Origin: JAZSNL01 sp045536365
Lineage (GTDB): Bacteria > Bacillota_I > Bacilli_A > ML615J-28 > CAG-313
Reading direction: 5' to 3'
Length of the DNA stretch: 64,000 nt
NCBI GenBank assembly: GCA_045536365.1
Contig: JAZSNL010000006.1
Location: 45,488 to 109,487, forward strand
A model generated the notes under the pieces. It was not told the origin of the DNA and made no database searches. It worked only from the letters and a program-made list of their open reading frames with translations. Every line of letters starts with the position of its first letter. Position 1 is the first letter of the stretch. This document shows positions 42,981-52,150 of the stretch, in pieces. The position numbers were made by a program, and so were the translations under genes.

Positions 42981-43649
42981 ATGAATTATTTTCAAAAAAT
43001 GAATGAATTATTAAAAGAAGCTTTTACATTTAAACAATATAAAAGACTTAATATAGTTGTACGTATTATTGTATTTATTTTAATGTTACCTTTATTTATC
43101 GCTGCATTATTTTCAGCAGGATTATATTATTTAGGTGTTGTTGGTTATAAATTTGCGGTAATGCCACTTGAAGTATTAAAAGATTTCTTACATAAAGAAG
43201 TTAAAGAAAAACATTTCTTACCTCAAACTGCTATTATTCTTGTATGCTTACCATTTGTATTTGGATTACAAGTTATGGCTGCCTTTATCGCTTTAGGATT
43301 AGGAATTAATTATTTTGGTATAACAGTTATGTTATATATCCAAACACTAACTGGTATTACTTTTAAACCTTTCATTTTAGATGAAGTTGAGAGAGATTAT
43401 TCTACAGATTACAAAAAATTAGGATTTAAAGGCACATTATATTTATTAATTATGTTAGCATGTGTTTTAGTATTTATTCTTTGTAGTGGCACTGAATCAA
43501 CACCTATTGCTTTAGTTTTAGCATATTTGGCAATAATTGGTTTACTTGTTACTATGATTTTATATCCTATTTTTAATTTTAAATTAGAAAAAGCAGAAGC
43601 TCCTGTAGAAGAAAAAGCAGAAACTCCTGTAGAAGAAAAAGAAGAATAA
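42981..43649 (+). CDS. Paralogous membrane protein A
   Basis: A 222-residue protein with four or five hydrophobic helices. The start (MNYFQKMNELLKEAFTFKQY) and the central FKPFILDEVERDY segment are almost identical to those of the next gene, so the pair arose by tandem duplication. The C-terminus is an acidic repeat tail (EAPVEEKAETPVEEKEE) like those of the DUF975 protein at 25614. A GGAGG site lies 11 bp upstream. No functional family is recognised. Confidence 0.7.
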   Translation: MNYFQKMNELLKEAFTFKQYKRLNIVVRIIVFILMLPLFIAALFSAGLYYLGVVGYKFAVMPLEVLKDFLHKEVKEKHFLPQTAIILVCLPFVFGLQVMAAFIALGLGINYFGITVMLYIQTLTGITFKPFILDEVERDYSTDYKKLGFKGTLYLLIMLACVLVFILCSGTESTPIALVLAYLAIIGLLVTMILYPIFNFKLEKAEAPVEEKAETPVEEKEE

Positions 43650-43665
43650 TTGGAGGAATATTAAA

Positions 43666-44298
43666 ATGAATTATTTTGAAAAAATGAATAGTTTAGTAAA
43701 AGAAGCTTTTACATTTAAACAATATAAAAGATTAAATATTGTAATTAGAATTATTGTATTTATTTTTACATTACCATTATTAATTACTACATTAGTTAGT
43801 ACTGGTTTATATTATTTATTAGTTGTTGGTTATAAATTCTTTTCTATGCCTTATGATGTATTAAAGAAATTCTTAGATGAAGAATTAAAGGAAATGCATT
43901 TCGTACCTCAAACTGCTATTTATTTAGTTTGCTTACCATTTGTTTTTGGTTTAAAAGTGGGTCTTGCTTTCTTTAGTTTGTGGATTGGTATTAGTTATTT
44001 TGGTTTAACTATTAGTTATTACATATATTCATTAGCTGGAATTACTTTCAAACCATTCATTTTAGATGAAGTAGAAAGAGATTATACTACTAATTATAAA
44101 AAATTAGGTTTCAAAGGAACTTTATTTGGAATTTTATTATTAGTTATTATGGTTCTTTTCTGTCTTGATCCAGATGATGGTTTACCTGCTGTTGGTATGA
44201 TGATTGATACTTTATTAATTGTTTTATATCCTATGTTCTTATTTAAATTAGAACGTGATGAAGCACCAGTAGAAGAAGTAAAAGAAGAAGCTGAATAA
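43666..44298 (+). CDS. Paralogous membrane protein B
   Basis: A 210-residue tandem duplicate of the previous gene, about two thirds identical in the first 150 residues (MNYFEKMNSLVKEAFTFKQY, FKPFILDEVERDYTTNYKKL) and diverging in the last helices. It ends with EAPVEEVKEEAE. It begins 17 bp after copy A with a TTGGAGG site, so both are made together and may form a heteromer. The function is unknown. Confidence 0.7.
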   Translation: MNYFEKMNSLVKEAFTFKQYKRLNIVIRIIVFIFTLPLLITTLVSTGLYYLLVVGYKFFSMPYDVLKKFLDEELKEMHFVPQTAIYLVCLPFVFGLKVGLAFFSLWIGISYFGLTISYYIYSLAGITFKPFILDEVERDYTTNYKKLGFKGTLFGILLLVIMVLFCLDPDDGLPAVGMMIDTLLIVLYPMFLFKLERDEAPVEEVKEEAE

Positions 44299-44329
44299 AA
44301 AATAAATAATTAACAAACTTATATATTGA

Positions 44330-44361
44330 AGATACTAAACAATTGTTCAGTATCTTTTTTT
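44330..44361 (+). terminator. Terminator
   Basis: AGATACT...AGTATCT stem with a nested AACAATTGTT helix, then eight Ts. Confidence 0.85.
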
Positions 44362-44379
44362 TTATAAAATGTATCATAG

Positions 44380-44408
44380 TTGAATAAAGATGTATTATAG
44401 TGTATAAT
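44380..44408 (+). promoter_or_regulatory. Promoter of amino acid permease
   Basis: TTGAAT (44380-44385), 17-bp spacer, TATAAT (44403-44408). Confidence 0.8.
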
Positions 44409-44441
44409 GTAACTAGAATATAAAGTTAAGGATGTAAAGGT

Positions 44442-45878
44442 ATGGAAAATAAGTTAAAAAAGAAATATGGATTGTTAACAGCTATTTGTATGGTAGTTGG
44501 AATAGTAATAGGATCTGGTGTTTTTGTAAAAGGATCAGATGTATTAAAAGATACTGGAGGAAGCGTTAGTTTAGGTATTCTTGCTTGGGTAATAGGCGGA
44601 ATCGTTATGATGATTTGTGCTTATAATTTTGCAACTTTTGCGAATAAGTATGAAAAAGTAAACGGTGTTGTAGATTATGCTGAAGCTATAGTAGGACCTA
44701 AATATGCTTATATAATGGGATGGTTTGTTTCTGTTATTTATTTCCCTGCAATGACAGGTGTTTTAGCTTGGGTTTCTGCAAGATATACACTTGCGATATT
44801 TGTTCCTGATGGACCAAATAATTTTATGAGCGGATTATGTATCGCTTTAGGAGCTTTTTATTTATGTGCGGTTTTTGCTATGAATGTACTTGCTCCTAAA
44901 ATATCAGGGAAGTTCCAAATTAGTGCAACAGTTGTTAAATTAATACCTGTTATTATAATGGCTGTAGTTGGTACTATTATTGGTATTATTAATAGAAGTA
45001 ATGGAAATATTGTTAATGATAGTGTTGTAATAGAAGATGTTGGATTTGATAGTATTTTTGGGGCGATTGTAACTTGTGCTTTTGCGTATGAGGGTTGGAT
45101 TGTCGCAACATCAATTAATTCAGAATTAAGGGATTCAAAGAAGAATTTACCTATTGCTTTAATTGCTGGATGTGCTATTGTTATGATTATTTATGTTACA
45201 TATTTTATTGGATTAACAAGTAGTAGTCCAATTAGTGAATTATTAAAAGATGGTGCTGGTAAAGCTTTTTATAATTTATTTAATCAAAATGCAGTAGTAG
45301 GTACTATATTTAATGTCTTTGTTGCTGTATCTTGTTTAGGTACATTAAATGGTCTTATCATCGCATGTACAAGATCAGCTTATTCTGTGGCTGTAAGGAA
45401 TCAAGGACCTAAGCCTGAGGTATTTAAAGAAGTATCAAATAATACTAATATGCCTAATAACGCATCTATATTATCATTATTAATGTGTGGTTTTTGGTTT
45501 TTCTATTTCGTTGCTGGAAATCTAGTTGATCGTAGTGTTTATGGCGTAGATGGTATATTTGGTGTATTTAATTTTGATTCATCAGAATTACCTATTATTA
45601 CTGTTTATGCTTTATATATTCCAATATTTATAATGTTTATGGTAAAAGAAGGAAAGAAGAATATATTTAAAAATATTGTTATGCCTTTACTAGGAGTAAT
45701 TGCTTCATTATTTATGGTTTTTTCTGCCGCATATTCTCATGGATATGTTAAATATCAACAAGGGTTAGAAGATGGTGTTTTCCAAATTCCGGCTTTATTT
45801 TATTTAATTGTTTTTGTTGTCGTAATGGTAATAGGAATATTATTTTATAAGAAAAAAAGTAACAATGATATTAATTAA
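44442..45878 (+). CDS. APC-family amino acid permease
   Basis: A 478-residue transporter with twelve predicted helices. Helix 1 carries the unwound substrate-binding motif GIVIGSGVFVKG, and helix 6 the AFAYEGWIVATS stretch typical of LAT-like amino acid/polyamine-organocation carriers. The substrate could be neutral amino acids or an exchange pair, which the sequence does not decide. It has its own promoter. The last codons overlap a repeat shared with the region upstream of 40728, so its 3' end doubles as the upstream region of the next lipoprotein gene. Confidence 0.9.
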   Translation: MENKLKKKYGLLTAICMVVGIVIGSGVFVKGSDVLKDTGGSVSLGILAWVIGGIVMMICAYNFATFANKYEKVNGVVDYAEAIVGPKYAYIMGWFVSVIYFPAMTGVLAWVSARYTLAIFVPDGPNNFMSGLCIALGAFYLCAVFAMNVLAPKISGKFQISATVVKLIPVIIMAVVGTIIGIINRSNGNIVNDSVVIEDVGFDSIFGAIVTCAFAYEGWIVATSINSELRDSKKNLPIALIAGCAIVMIIYVTYFIGLTSSSPISELLKDGAGKAFYNLFNQNAVVGTIFNVFVAVSCLGTLNGLIIACTRSAYSVAVRNQGPKPEVFKEVSNNTNMPNNASILSLLMCGFWFFYFVAGNLVDRSVYGVDGIFGVFNFDSSELPIITVYALYIPIFIMFMVKEGKKNIFKNIVMPLLGVIASLFMVFSAAYSHGYVKYQQGLEDGVFQIPALFYLIVFVVVMVIGILFYKKKSNNDIN

Positions 45879-45917
45879 GTAACAACACAAAAAAAGTTAA
45901 ATATTGTACAATATAAT
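45855..45917 (+). promoter_or_regulatory. Upstream repeats and -10 region of NlpC lipoprotein gene
   Basis: AAGTAACAA at 45856-45864 and 45876-45884 (20 bp apart) match the pair at 40639-40667; the first copy lies in the coding end of the permease. TATAAT is at 45912-45917 without a clear -35, followed by CGGAGG. Confidence 0.5.
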
Positions 45918-45934
45918 TATCGGAGGTATTATTT

Positions 45935-47905
45935 ATGAATAAAACTAAAAATGGAATATTTATGTTAATTACAATATTTACATTAATAATAACTTTAAGT
46001 AGTTGTGGTAAAAAATACCAAGTTACATTTATTGGTTTTGATAATCAAGAAATTACTACACTAAAAGTAACAAAAAAGGAAAAAATTAATTATCCTGCTG
46101 CTCCAGTTGTTGAAGGATATGAATTTATTAGTTGGGATAAACAAGTTGAATATACTGAGAGTGATTTAACTGTTACCGCAATTTATCAAAGATTAAAATA
46201 TAGTGTATCATTTTATAATTCTAATGATGAATTAATTGAAACAAAAGAAGTATATTATGGAGATAGTGTTACTGCCCCTAATATTGAAGAAAAAGAAGGA
46301 TATGAATTTATTAAATGGGATCAAGATATTGAAAATGTTACTTCTGATTTAATTGTTAAACCTCTTTATAAAGCGATTACTTTTATTGTAACTTTATATG
46401 ATGCAAATGGAGATGTTTATGAAGAATTAACAGTTGAATATGGAAAAGATTTGGAAAATATAACTCCTCCTACATTAGAAGGTCATAAGTTTATTAAATG
46501 GGATCAAGAATTAACAAATATATTATCTGATTTAGAAGTTCATCCAATATATCAAATTAATAGTTATAATGTTAAATTTCTTGATTTATATGGAAATTTA
46601 TTAACAGAAGAAATGGTTGAACATAATTCTTCCGCAACACCACCAAGTGCACCTGAAGTTCCTTTCCATATTTTTGAAAGATGGAGTTATGATTATAAAA
46701 AAATTAAAGGGGATGTTACTATTAGACCAATATATAATAAGACAACAGACTCTTATCCTAATTCAAATGTTAATTATTGGTTAAGAATTCTTGCTGGAAA
46801 ATATGATATAAATAAAATACTTTTAACTGAAGAAGAAATAAATAATTATAATGATTTGATTGTTAGTGATTATAATAAAACAGAAGTTGTTGATGTAACA
46901 AAACTTCCAAAGACAACAACAATCGAAACAGTAAGTAATATGATTTGTGGATATCAAAATATGTATAAATATACAGTTTACAAGGATTTATATTCTCAAA
47001 AAGTACCTCTTTCAAGAGAAGAACAATTAAGTATTTTAAATAACCGTGATATTGATAATATTACTGGTGAAATAAAATATGGTATTGTTGTTGATTTTGC
47101 ATGGTTAAGATCATATCCTACAAATTATTATTCTAATGATTATGATATGGATAGATTCCAAGAAACATCACTTAATGTAGGTGAAGGTGTTGTCATTTAC
47201 CATACAAGTCATGATGGAAATTGGTATTTTGTTCAAGCTCAAAATTATAATGGTTGGATCGAAAAACAATATGTTGGATTAACTGATTATGATACAATGT
47301 ATAGTTTTGTTGAAACAGAAAATAAATTAGTAGTAATTAGTGATTACGTATTAATTGAAAATGCTCATGTAAGAATGGGACAATATTTCCCATTATTATC
47401 TAAAACTGATGATAATTATACTATTTCATTCCCAATTAATAATAATGGTTCTTTAGAATTAAAAGAAATTACGCTTAGTAAAACTGATGATTATTCAGAA
47501 GGTTTCTTAGATTACACTTATAAGAATATCTTTACTCAAGCATTTAAATTATTAGGTATTGATTATAGTTGGGGAGATAAATCAAAATTAGGAAGAGATT
47601 GTTCTTCAACAATGAATGGAATTTATCAATCATTTGGTTTTATGATGCCGAGAAACACAACTAATCAAGTTGCGATACCTCAATATGGTAAAAAAGTAAA
47701 CGGTGTTACTGTTTCTTATATGGAATCATATAATCCAGGAACATTAATTTTTACAAGTAGTCATGTTATGATGTATTTGGGTAAAGATGCTTCAAATGTT
47801 GCTTATTTATTACATAATACAACATCTGGTAATGGAGAATGTATTTTACAATCTCTTACTAGTTATGGTGGAAATAGAATTAATGGTATTTTAGAATTAC
47901 AATAA
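45935..47905 (+). CDS. Lipoprotein with InlB-type repeats, SH3-like domain and NlpC/P60 endopeptidase
   Basis: A 656-residue cell-wall protein with lipobox LSSC (Cys near 24). Four InlB B-type repeats follow (about 27-270; for example VEGYEFISWDKQVEYTESDL). A middle region contains an SH3-like segment (VVIYHTSHDGNWYFVQAQNY, then NGWIEKQYVGL). The C-terminal NlpC/P60 peptidase has catalytic Cys556 in GRDCSSTMNG, His610 in SSHVMMYLG and a third polar residue His in YLLHNTTSG. It probably cleaves peptidoglycan stem peptides outside the membrane, for example in remodelling. The ATG follows CGGAGG by 8 bp. Confidence 0.9.
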   Translation: MNKTKNGIFMLITIFTLIITLSSCGKKYQVTFIGFDNQEITTLKVTKKEKINYPAAPVVEGYEFISWDKQVEYTESDLTVTAIYQRLKYSVSFYNSNDELIETKEVYYGDSVTAPNIEEKEGYEFIKWDQDIENVTSDLIVKPLYKAITFIVTLYDANGDVYEELTVEYGKDLENITPPTLEGHKFIKWDQELTNILSDLEVHPIYQINSYNVKFLDLYGNLLTEEMVEHNSSATPPSAPEVPFHIFERWSYDYKKIKGDVTIRPIYNKTTDSYPNSNVNYWLRILAGKYDINKILLTEEEINNYNDLIVSDYNKTEVVDVTKLPKTTTIETVSNMICGYQNMYKYTVYKDLYSQKVPLSREEQLSILNNRDIDNITGEIKYGIVVDFAWLRSYPTNYYSNDYDMDRFQETSLNVGEGVVIYHTSHDGNWYFVQAQNYNGWIEKQYVGLTDYDTMYSFVETENKLVVISDYVLIENAHVRMGQYFPLLSKTDDNYTISFPINNNGSLELKEITLSKTDDYSEGFLDYTYKNIFTQAFKLLGIDYSWGDKSKLGRDCSSTMNGIYQSFGFMMPRNTTNQVAIPQYGKKVNGVTVSYMESYNPGTLIFTSSHVMMYLGKDASNVAYLLHNTTSGNGECILQSLTSYGGNRINGILELQ

Positions 47906-47934
47906 AAAAGGTCTGTTTAATAACAGACCTTTTA
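47906..47934. terminator. Bidirectional terminator
   Basis: AAAAGGTCTGTT pairs with AACAGACCTTTT between converging genes; it touches the last codons of the minus-strand gene. Confidence 0.85.
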
Positions 47935-48528
47935 TAATGTTTTTGTTAATTTATGATTATTTTCAATAAATCCCATTTTTGTTAAATATTTATTTTGTTC
48001 TTTACTTCCTTTTTCAGCTATTAATAAATTAATGCCTTCATTTTTAAGTAATGGAAATAAAAATTTTGCAACAGAAAGATCACGATATTTAGGAGTTGCA
48101 TAATCTAAATAAATAGTAAAATTATCATTATTCTTTGTTCCTATTAGTATACCTGCAATATCACTTTGAATATATACTAAATGAATTTCTTCATTTTTAA
48201 TATTTTCTTTCTTAAAATTAGGAAAGAATTTAAAAATATCATTTTTGTAATATTCTAAAAAATATAATACACTTTGTTCAGATAAATTAGTTTTTACATG
48301 AGCATATGTTTTCTTTGTTGAAAATTCTTTAATTAAATGATAAACATTAATAATTATTAAACAAATGTTCATAACTACAATAGGCCATGCCGAACCAAGA
48401 TATGAATAGATTGCGCTGATGATAGAACCACATATATTAATAATTCTTAATTTTGTAACTGATGACATCATCATTGATATGATAACAAGAGCTGTTCCTA
48501 TATAGCCAAATAATTCTAAATAATCCAT
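47932..48528 (-). CDS. YgjV-family membrane protein with C-terminal GNAT-like domain
   Basis: A 198-residue protein. The first 80 residues are three hydrophobic helices with the YgjV pattern LFGYIGTALVIISMMMSSVT, LRIINICGSIISAIYSYLGS. The remaining 115 residues form a soluble domain resembling an acetyltransferase fold (RDLSVAKFLFPLLKNEGINL and KYLTKMGFIE). The start at 48528 has an AGGAGG site on the minus strand; a longer reading lacks one. The function of the YgjV family is unknown. Confidence 0.75.
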   Translation of the reverse strand: MDYLELFGYIGTALVIISMMMSSVTKLRIINICGSIISAIYSYLGSAWPIVVMNICLIIINVYHLIKEFSTKKTYAHVKTNLSEQSVLYFLEYYKNDIFKFFPNFKKENIKNEEIHLVYIQSDIAGILIGTKNNDNFTIYLDYATPKYRDLSVAKFLFPLLKNEGINLLIAEKGSKEQNKYLTKMGFIENNHKLTKTL

Positions 48529-48673
48529 AATGACCTCCTGATTATTATTAATAATTATACCATATTTTGGTTGCGGGGTCAAGGAAACCTAAAGTTTCTT
48601 CGTTGTAAACAAAAGTGTATTGATTTAAATACTGTTTATGAATATAATTATATTAAAGATACAGGAGGTTTTT

Positions 48674-50362
48674 ATGACAAAAAAATTAAAAAAGGAATTA
48701 TATAAAAATAATATTTTTAATTTTATTATTATTACTATTTCATCAATATTAAATAGTTTATTGTTATTATGTGTTTCAATTTTATTAGAAAGAATCCTTT
48801 TTGCAGCAACAGAAGGAAGTTTAGATTTATTAATAGAACAATTATATTTTGTTTTATTTACATTTATCTTAACTGTTCTTTGTTCTATTGTTATGATTTT
48901 TATTGAACCTAAATATCGTAAAAAAGCAATGTTACAATATAAAAATAATATTTATAGTTTACTGTTAAATAAATCAATAGATGAATTTAATGAAAATGAA
49001 TCATCAGTATATCTTTCTTCTTTAACTAATGATATTAATTATATTGAAGAAAATTATATTTTTAGTGTATTTAGAATAATAGGACAAGTATCATTATTTA
49101 TTGGCACAATTGTATTAATGTTATTATATAATCCTTTAATGACATTATTTGCGGTAGTATTATCATTATTACCACTTGTTATTGCATTACTTTTTGGTAA
49201 TAAATTATCTGATCAAGAAAAAGCTATAAGTGATGAAAATAGTTCTTTTTTGCATTTTATAAAAGATAATTTTACGGGATTTTCTGTTATTAAAGTATTT
49301 AAAGCAGAAAAAGAAATGAAAGAAAAATTTAAAGGGAAAAATGATAAATTAGAATCTTTAAAAGCAAAAAAAGTAAAAACTCTTGCGGTTATAGAATTTA
49401 TTCAAACAATAGCTCAATTAACAGCTCAAATAGGTGTATTCTTTATAGGAGCTTATATTTCAATAAAAAATAATAATATTGGTCCATCTGTAATTATAAT
49501 ATTTGTTCAATTAATGAATTATGTTATGAGTCCTTTAGTAACACTACCTACAATGATTTCTAAAAGATCAGCAAGTTTACCTTTAATTAAAAAGATAGCT
49601 GATATTTTAGAAGAGAAAGAAGAAAAGGTTGAAAAAGTAAATATAACATTAAATAATAATATTACAATTAAAAATTTATCATTTGGTTATGATGAAAAAA
49701 TTATTTTAAATAATATTAATTATACATTTAATAAAAATAAATCATATGCAATAGTTGGAACTACGGGTTCAGGTAAAACAACATTATTAAATTTATTAAT
49801 TGGTAGAAATAATAATTATGAAGGTAATATTTTATATGATAATAATGAATTAAAAGATATTTCTATTGATTCATTATTTGAAATAACATCATATGTTGAA
49901 CAAAATGTTTTTGTATTTGATGATTCAATACTTAATAATATTACAATGTATAATGAAGTAGATTCCGAAACATTAATGAGAGTAATAAAAAAATCAGGAC
50001 TAGAGAAGTTAGTTAATGAAAAAGGATTAGATTATCAATGTGGTGAAAATGGATGTAATCTAAGCGGTGGTGAAAAACAAAGAATTAGTATTGCAAGGGG
50101 GATATTAAAAGGAGCTAAGATATTATTAATGGATGAAGCAACTTCATCACTTGATAATGAAACATCAACATCTGTAATGAATAATATTATGGAAATGGAT
50201 AATATGACAAAGATTGTTATAACTCATAGATTAGAAGAAAATATTTTAAAACAATTTGATGAAATTATTGTTTTAAAGAATGGTTACATAGTTGAAAATG
50301 GTAATTTTGATACTTTAATGAAAAATAATTATATTTTTAAATCATTATATGAAATGGCTTAA
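48674..50362 (+). CDS. ABC transporter, fused permease and ATPase (exporter type)
   Basis: A 562-residue half-transporter. The N-terminal six-helix membrane domain covers about 1-310 and the nucleotide-binding domain 330-562. The latter has Walker A GTTGSGKTT (near 362), a Q-loop, signature LSGGEKQRIS, Walker B ILLMDEATSSLD and H-loop ITHRLE. Such exporters work as dimers and move lipids, peptides or drugs; no partner half is next to it, so a homodimer is likely. ATG 48674 has ACAGGAGG 9 bp upstream and the upstream in-frame ATG does not. Confidence 0.93.
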   Translation: MTKKLKKELYKNNIFNFIIITISSILNSLLLLCVSILLERILFAATEGSLDLLIEQLYFVLFTFILTVLCSIVMIFIEPKYRKKAMLQYKNNIYSLLLNKSIDEFNENESSVYLSSLTNDINYIEENYIFSVFRIIGQVSLFIGTIVLMLLYNPLMTLFAVVLSLLPLVIALLFGNKLSDQEKAISDENSSFLHFIKDNFTGFSVIKVFKAEKEMKEKFKGKNDKLESLKAKKVKTLAVIEFIQTIAQLTAQIGVFFIGAYISIKNNNIGPSVIIIFVQLMNYVMSPLVTLPTMISKRSASLPLIKKIADILEEKEEKVEKVNITLNNNITIKNLSFGYDEKIILNNINYTFNKNKSYAIVGTTGSGKTTLLNLLIGRNNNYEGNILYDNNELKDISIDSLFEITSYVEQNVFVFDDSILNNITMYNEVDSETLMRVIKKSGLEKLVNEKGLDYQCGENGCNLSGGEKQRISIARGILKGAKILLMDEATSSLDNETSTSVMNNIMEMDNMTKIVITHRLEENILKQFDEIIVLKNGYIVENGNFDTLMKNNYIFKSLYEMA

Positions 50363-50365
50363 AAG

Positions 50366-50410
50366 TTGAAAAAATCACCTTATTTTGATATAATAAAAAT
50401 AAGGTGATTT
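50366..50410 (+). promoter_or_regulatory. Esterase promoter centred in a 15-bp perfect inverted repeat
   Basis: TTGAAA (50366-50371), 17-bp spacer, TATAAT (50389-50394). The left arm 50372-50386 fills the spacer and its exact complement 50396-50410 covers the transcription start and ribosome binding site, with the -10 box in the 9-bp centre. This fits a dimeric repressor operator or a terminator of the ABC gene. No U run follows, so an operator is favoured. Confidence 0.65.
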
Positions 50411-50411
50411 G

Positions 50412-51236
50412 ATGAAATATACAATAGAAAAAAGAAGAATAACAAAAGATAAAATTAAAATATTAATTATTAAACCAAAAAATAAAAAAAGTAAAGATCA
50501 AACTCCAGGGGTATTATGGATTCATGGAGGAGGGTATCTTTACGGATTTTCCGAAATGGTTTTTTTCTCTCGTGGAATTGACTTAGTAAAAAAACATAAT
50601 GCGGTGGTTATTTCAGTAGAATATAGAAAAGCTCCGAAATATCCTTATCCAACGCCTTTAAATGATTGTTATGAAGCATTAAAATACTTAAAAGAACATC
50701 ATGAAGAACTAGGATTTAATCCTAATCAAATCTTTGTTGGTGGAGAAAGTGCAGGAGGAGGATTAACTTGTGCTTTATGTATTCTTGCACGAGATAAGAA
50801 AGAAGTTAATATTGCGTATCAAATGCCAATTTATCCAATGATTGATTGTTATGATACAAAGAGTAATTTAAATAAAAAAGCAAAAATATGGAAAGTTAAG
50901 CATAATAAGTCTGCATGGAAAAAATATTTAGGCAATTTATCTACAGTTCCTTCGTATGCTTCTCCTAGTAGATTAGAAGATTTTGATAATCTACCACCTA
51001 TGTATTCATTTATAGGAAGTAATGATTTATTTTATGATGAAACAATAAGTTATCAAAATAAATTAAAAGAAGTCAATATTACTGCAAAAGTAGATATTTA
51101 TGATAATTGTTATCATGCTTTTGATATGTTGTTTCCTTTCAAAAAGATGAGTAAATTAGCAATAAAAAAATTTAATGAAGAATTTGTATTTGCATGTAAT
51201 AATTATTATAAAGAACAAGATAATAAAAAGGAATAG
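50412..51236 (+). CDS. Alpha/beta hydrolase, hormone-sensitive-lipase-like esterase
   Basis: A 274-residue cytosolic carboxylesterase. The oxyanion-hole motif WIHGGGYLYG lies near 37, and the nucleophile elbow GGESAGGGL contains S113. The Asp of the triad is probably in IGSNDLFYDE and the His in NCYHAFDM. Substrates are likely short acyl esters. The leader is very short (about 11 nt) with the AAGGTG site inside the right arm of a perfect palindrome, so regulator binding would block both promoter and start. It ends at a palindromic bidirectional terminator. Confidence 0.92.
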   Translation: MKYTIEKRRITKDKIKILIIKPKNKKSKDQTPGVLWIHGGGYLYGFSEMVFFSRGIDLVKKHNAVVISVEYRKAPKYPYPTPLNDCYEALKYLKEHHEELGFNPNQIFVGGESAGGGLTCALCILARDKKEVNIAYQMPIYPMIDCYDTKSNLNKKAKIWKVKHNKSAWKKYLGNLSTVPSYASPSRLEDFDNLPPMYSFIGSNDLFYDETISYQNKLKEVNITAKVDIYDNCYHAFDMLFPFKKMSKLAIKKFNEEFVFACNNYYKEQDNKKE

Positions 51237-51254
51237 ATTAATCTATTCCTTTTA
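51227..51254. terminator. Bidirectional terminator
   Basis: A perfect palindrome with half-site AAAAGGAATAGATT between converging genes, overlapping the esterase stop. Confidence 0.85.
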
Positions 51255-52013
51255 TTATGCTTTTTTCTTATTTGTTATTTTAATAAAAATAACATAGAAA
51301 AGTGAAATATAAATAAAGAATAATAATACGACAATAAGAGGATATAATACTTGATTACCATTTACTAAGTTATAGAAAATATCATAAGGAGTGCCATCTC
51401 CTCTCATTAAAAACATATAATTATAATCTAAAGTTATGTTTGCAATATAAGCTAATATACAAAAAACAGTAAGTATTCCTAAACAGAAAGGAATATTTTC
51501 TTTTTTCATGCTATGCATTTTTGATATAATAATATAAAGTGAAGCAAAACCAGATATTGAATGAGTAATACCTGATACAATATTAGGCCATGATAATACC
51601 GGATAAGCATCATAGTTTTGTGCTGCACCATAAGTTCCCATTACAGCTCCTAAAATACCAAAAATTACTACAAAGTCAAGGGCTGCGTTTTTAATTTTAC
51701 CTTTTGTAAAAGCAGCTATTGGGATTGCAATTAATTGAATACTACATAAAAACAGTGGTAACATTGTTCTTATTGGTGATAATGAGTTTTCAAAAGCACA
51801 GGCTAAGATTATTTTTACAAGTTCAAATCCATCTATTAAGATAGCTGAATATATTAGAATTTTGTTTTTTTCTTTTACATCTTTATTTTTGTTCTTAACT
51901 CCTAAATATATTGCTGTAAGAATCATTATGATCATTAATGTTGTTACAAATATAAGATGTTCTGGGGAGTAAGCTCCTTGTGCTTTTCCATTTCCTCGGA
52001 AAAAGTCTTTCAT
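51255..52013 (-). CDS. TIGR02206 family membrane protein (YwaF-like)
   Basis: A 252-residue integral membrane protein with about seven helices. Family-typical segments are YSPEHLIFVTTLMI near the start, LPLFLCSIQLIAIPIA in the middle, HSISGFASLYIII, and the conserved loop NYMFLMRGDGTPYDIFYNL before the last helix. The function is unknown. The start at 52013 follows an ACGAGGT site on the minus strand. It has a weaker relative at 22892 in this window. It is transcribed towards the esterase gene. Confidence 0.82.
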   Translation of the reverse strand: MKDFFRGNGKAQGAYSPEHLIFVTTLMIIMILTAIYLGVKNKNKDVKEKNKILIYSAILIDGFELVKIILACAFENSLSPIRTMLPLFLCSIQLIAIPIAAFTKGKIKNAALDFVVIFGILGAVMGTYGAAQNYDAYPVLSWPNIVSGITHSISGFASLYIIISKMHSMKKENIPFCLGILTVFCILAYIANITLDYNYMFLMRGDGTPYDIFYNLVNGNQVLYPLIVVLLFFIYISLFYVIFIKITNKKKA

Positions 52014-52095
52014 AATTACCTCGTTTCTATATCCCTTGATTATTTTACTAAAAAAAATATATATTGTCAAATATAGAGAAAATTAAAAATTATAC

Positions 52096-52124
52096 TTGTA
52101 TATTTTGTTAAAATATGATAGAAT
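52096..52124 (+). promoter_or_regulatory. Promoter of protease-lipoprotein pair
   Basis: TTGTAT (52096-52101), 17-bp spacer, TAGAAT (52119-52124). Confidence 0.65.
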
Positions 52125-52150
52125 TAAATAGCTTAATAGGAGATAAAAAT

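Noticed and set aside
45951..46560. Tandem DNA repeats in the lipoprotein gene
   Set aside because: They are normal InlB B-type protein repeats, diverged at the DNA level, with no sign of recent expansion.
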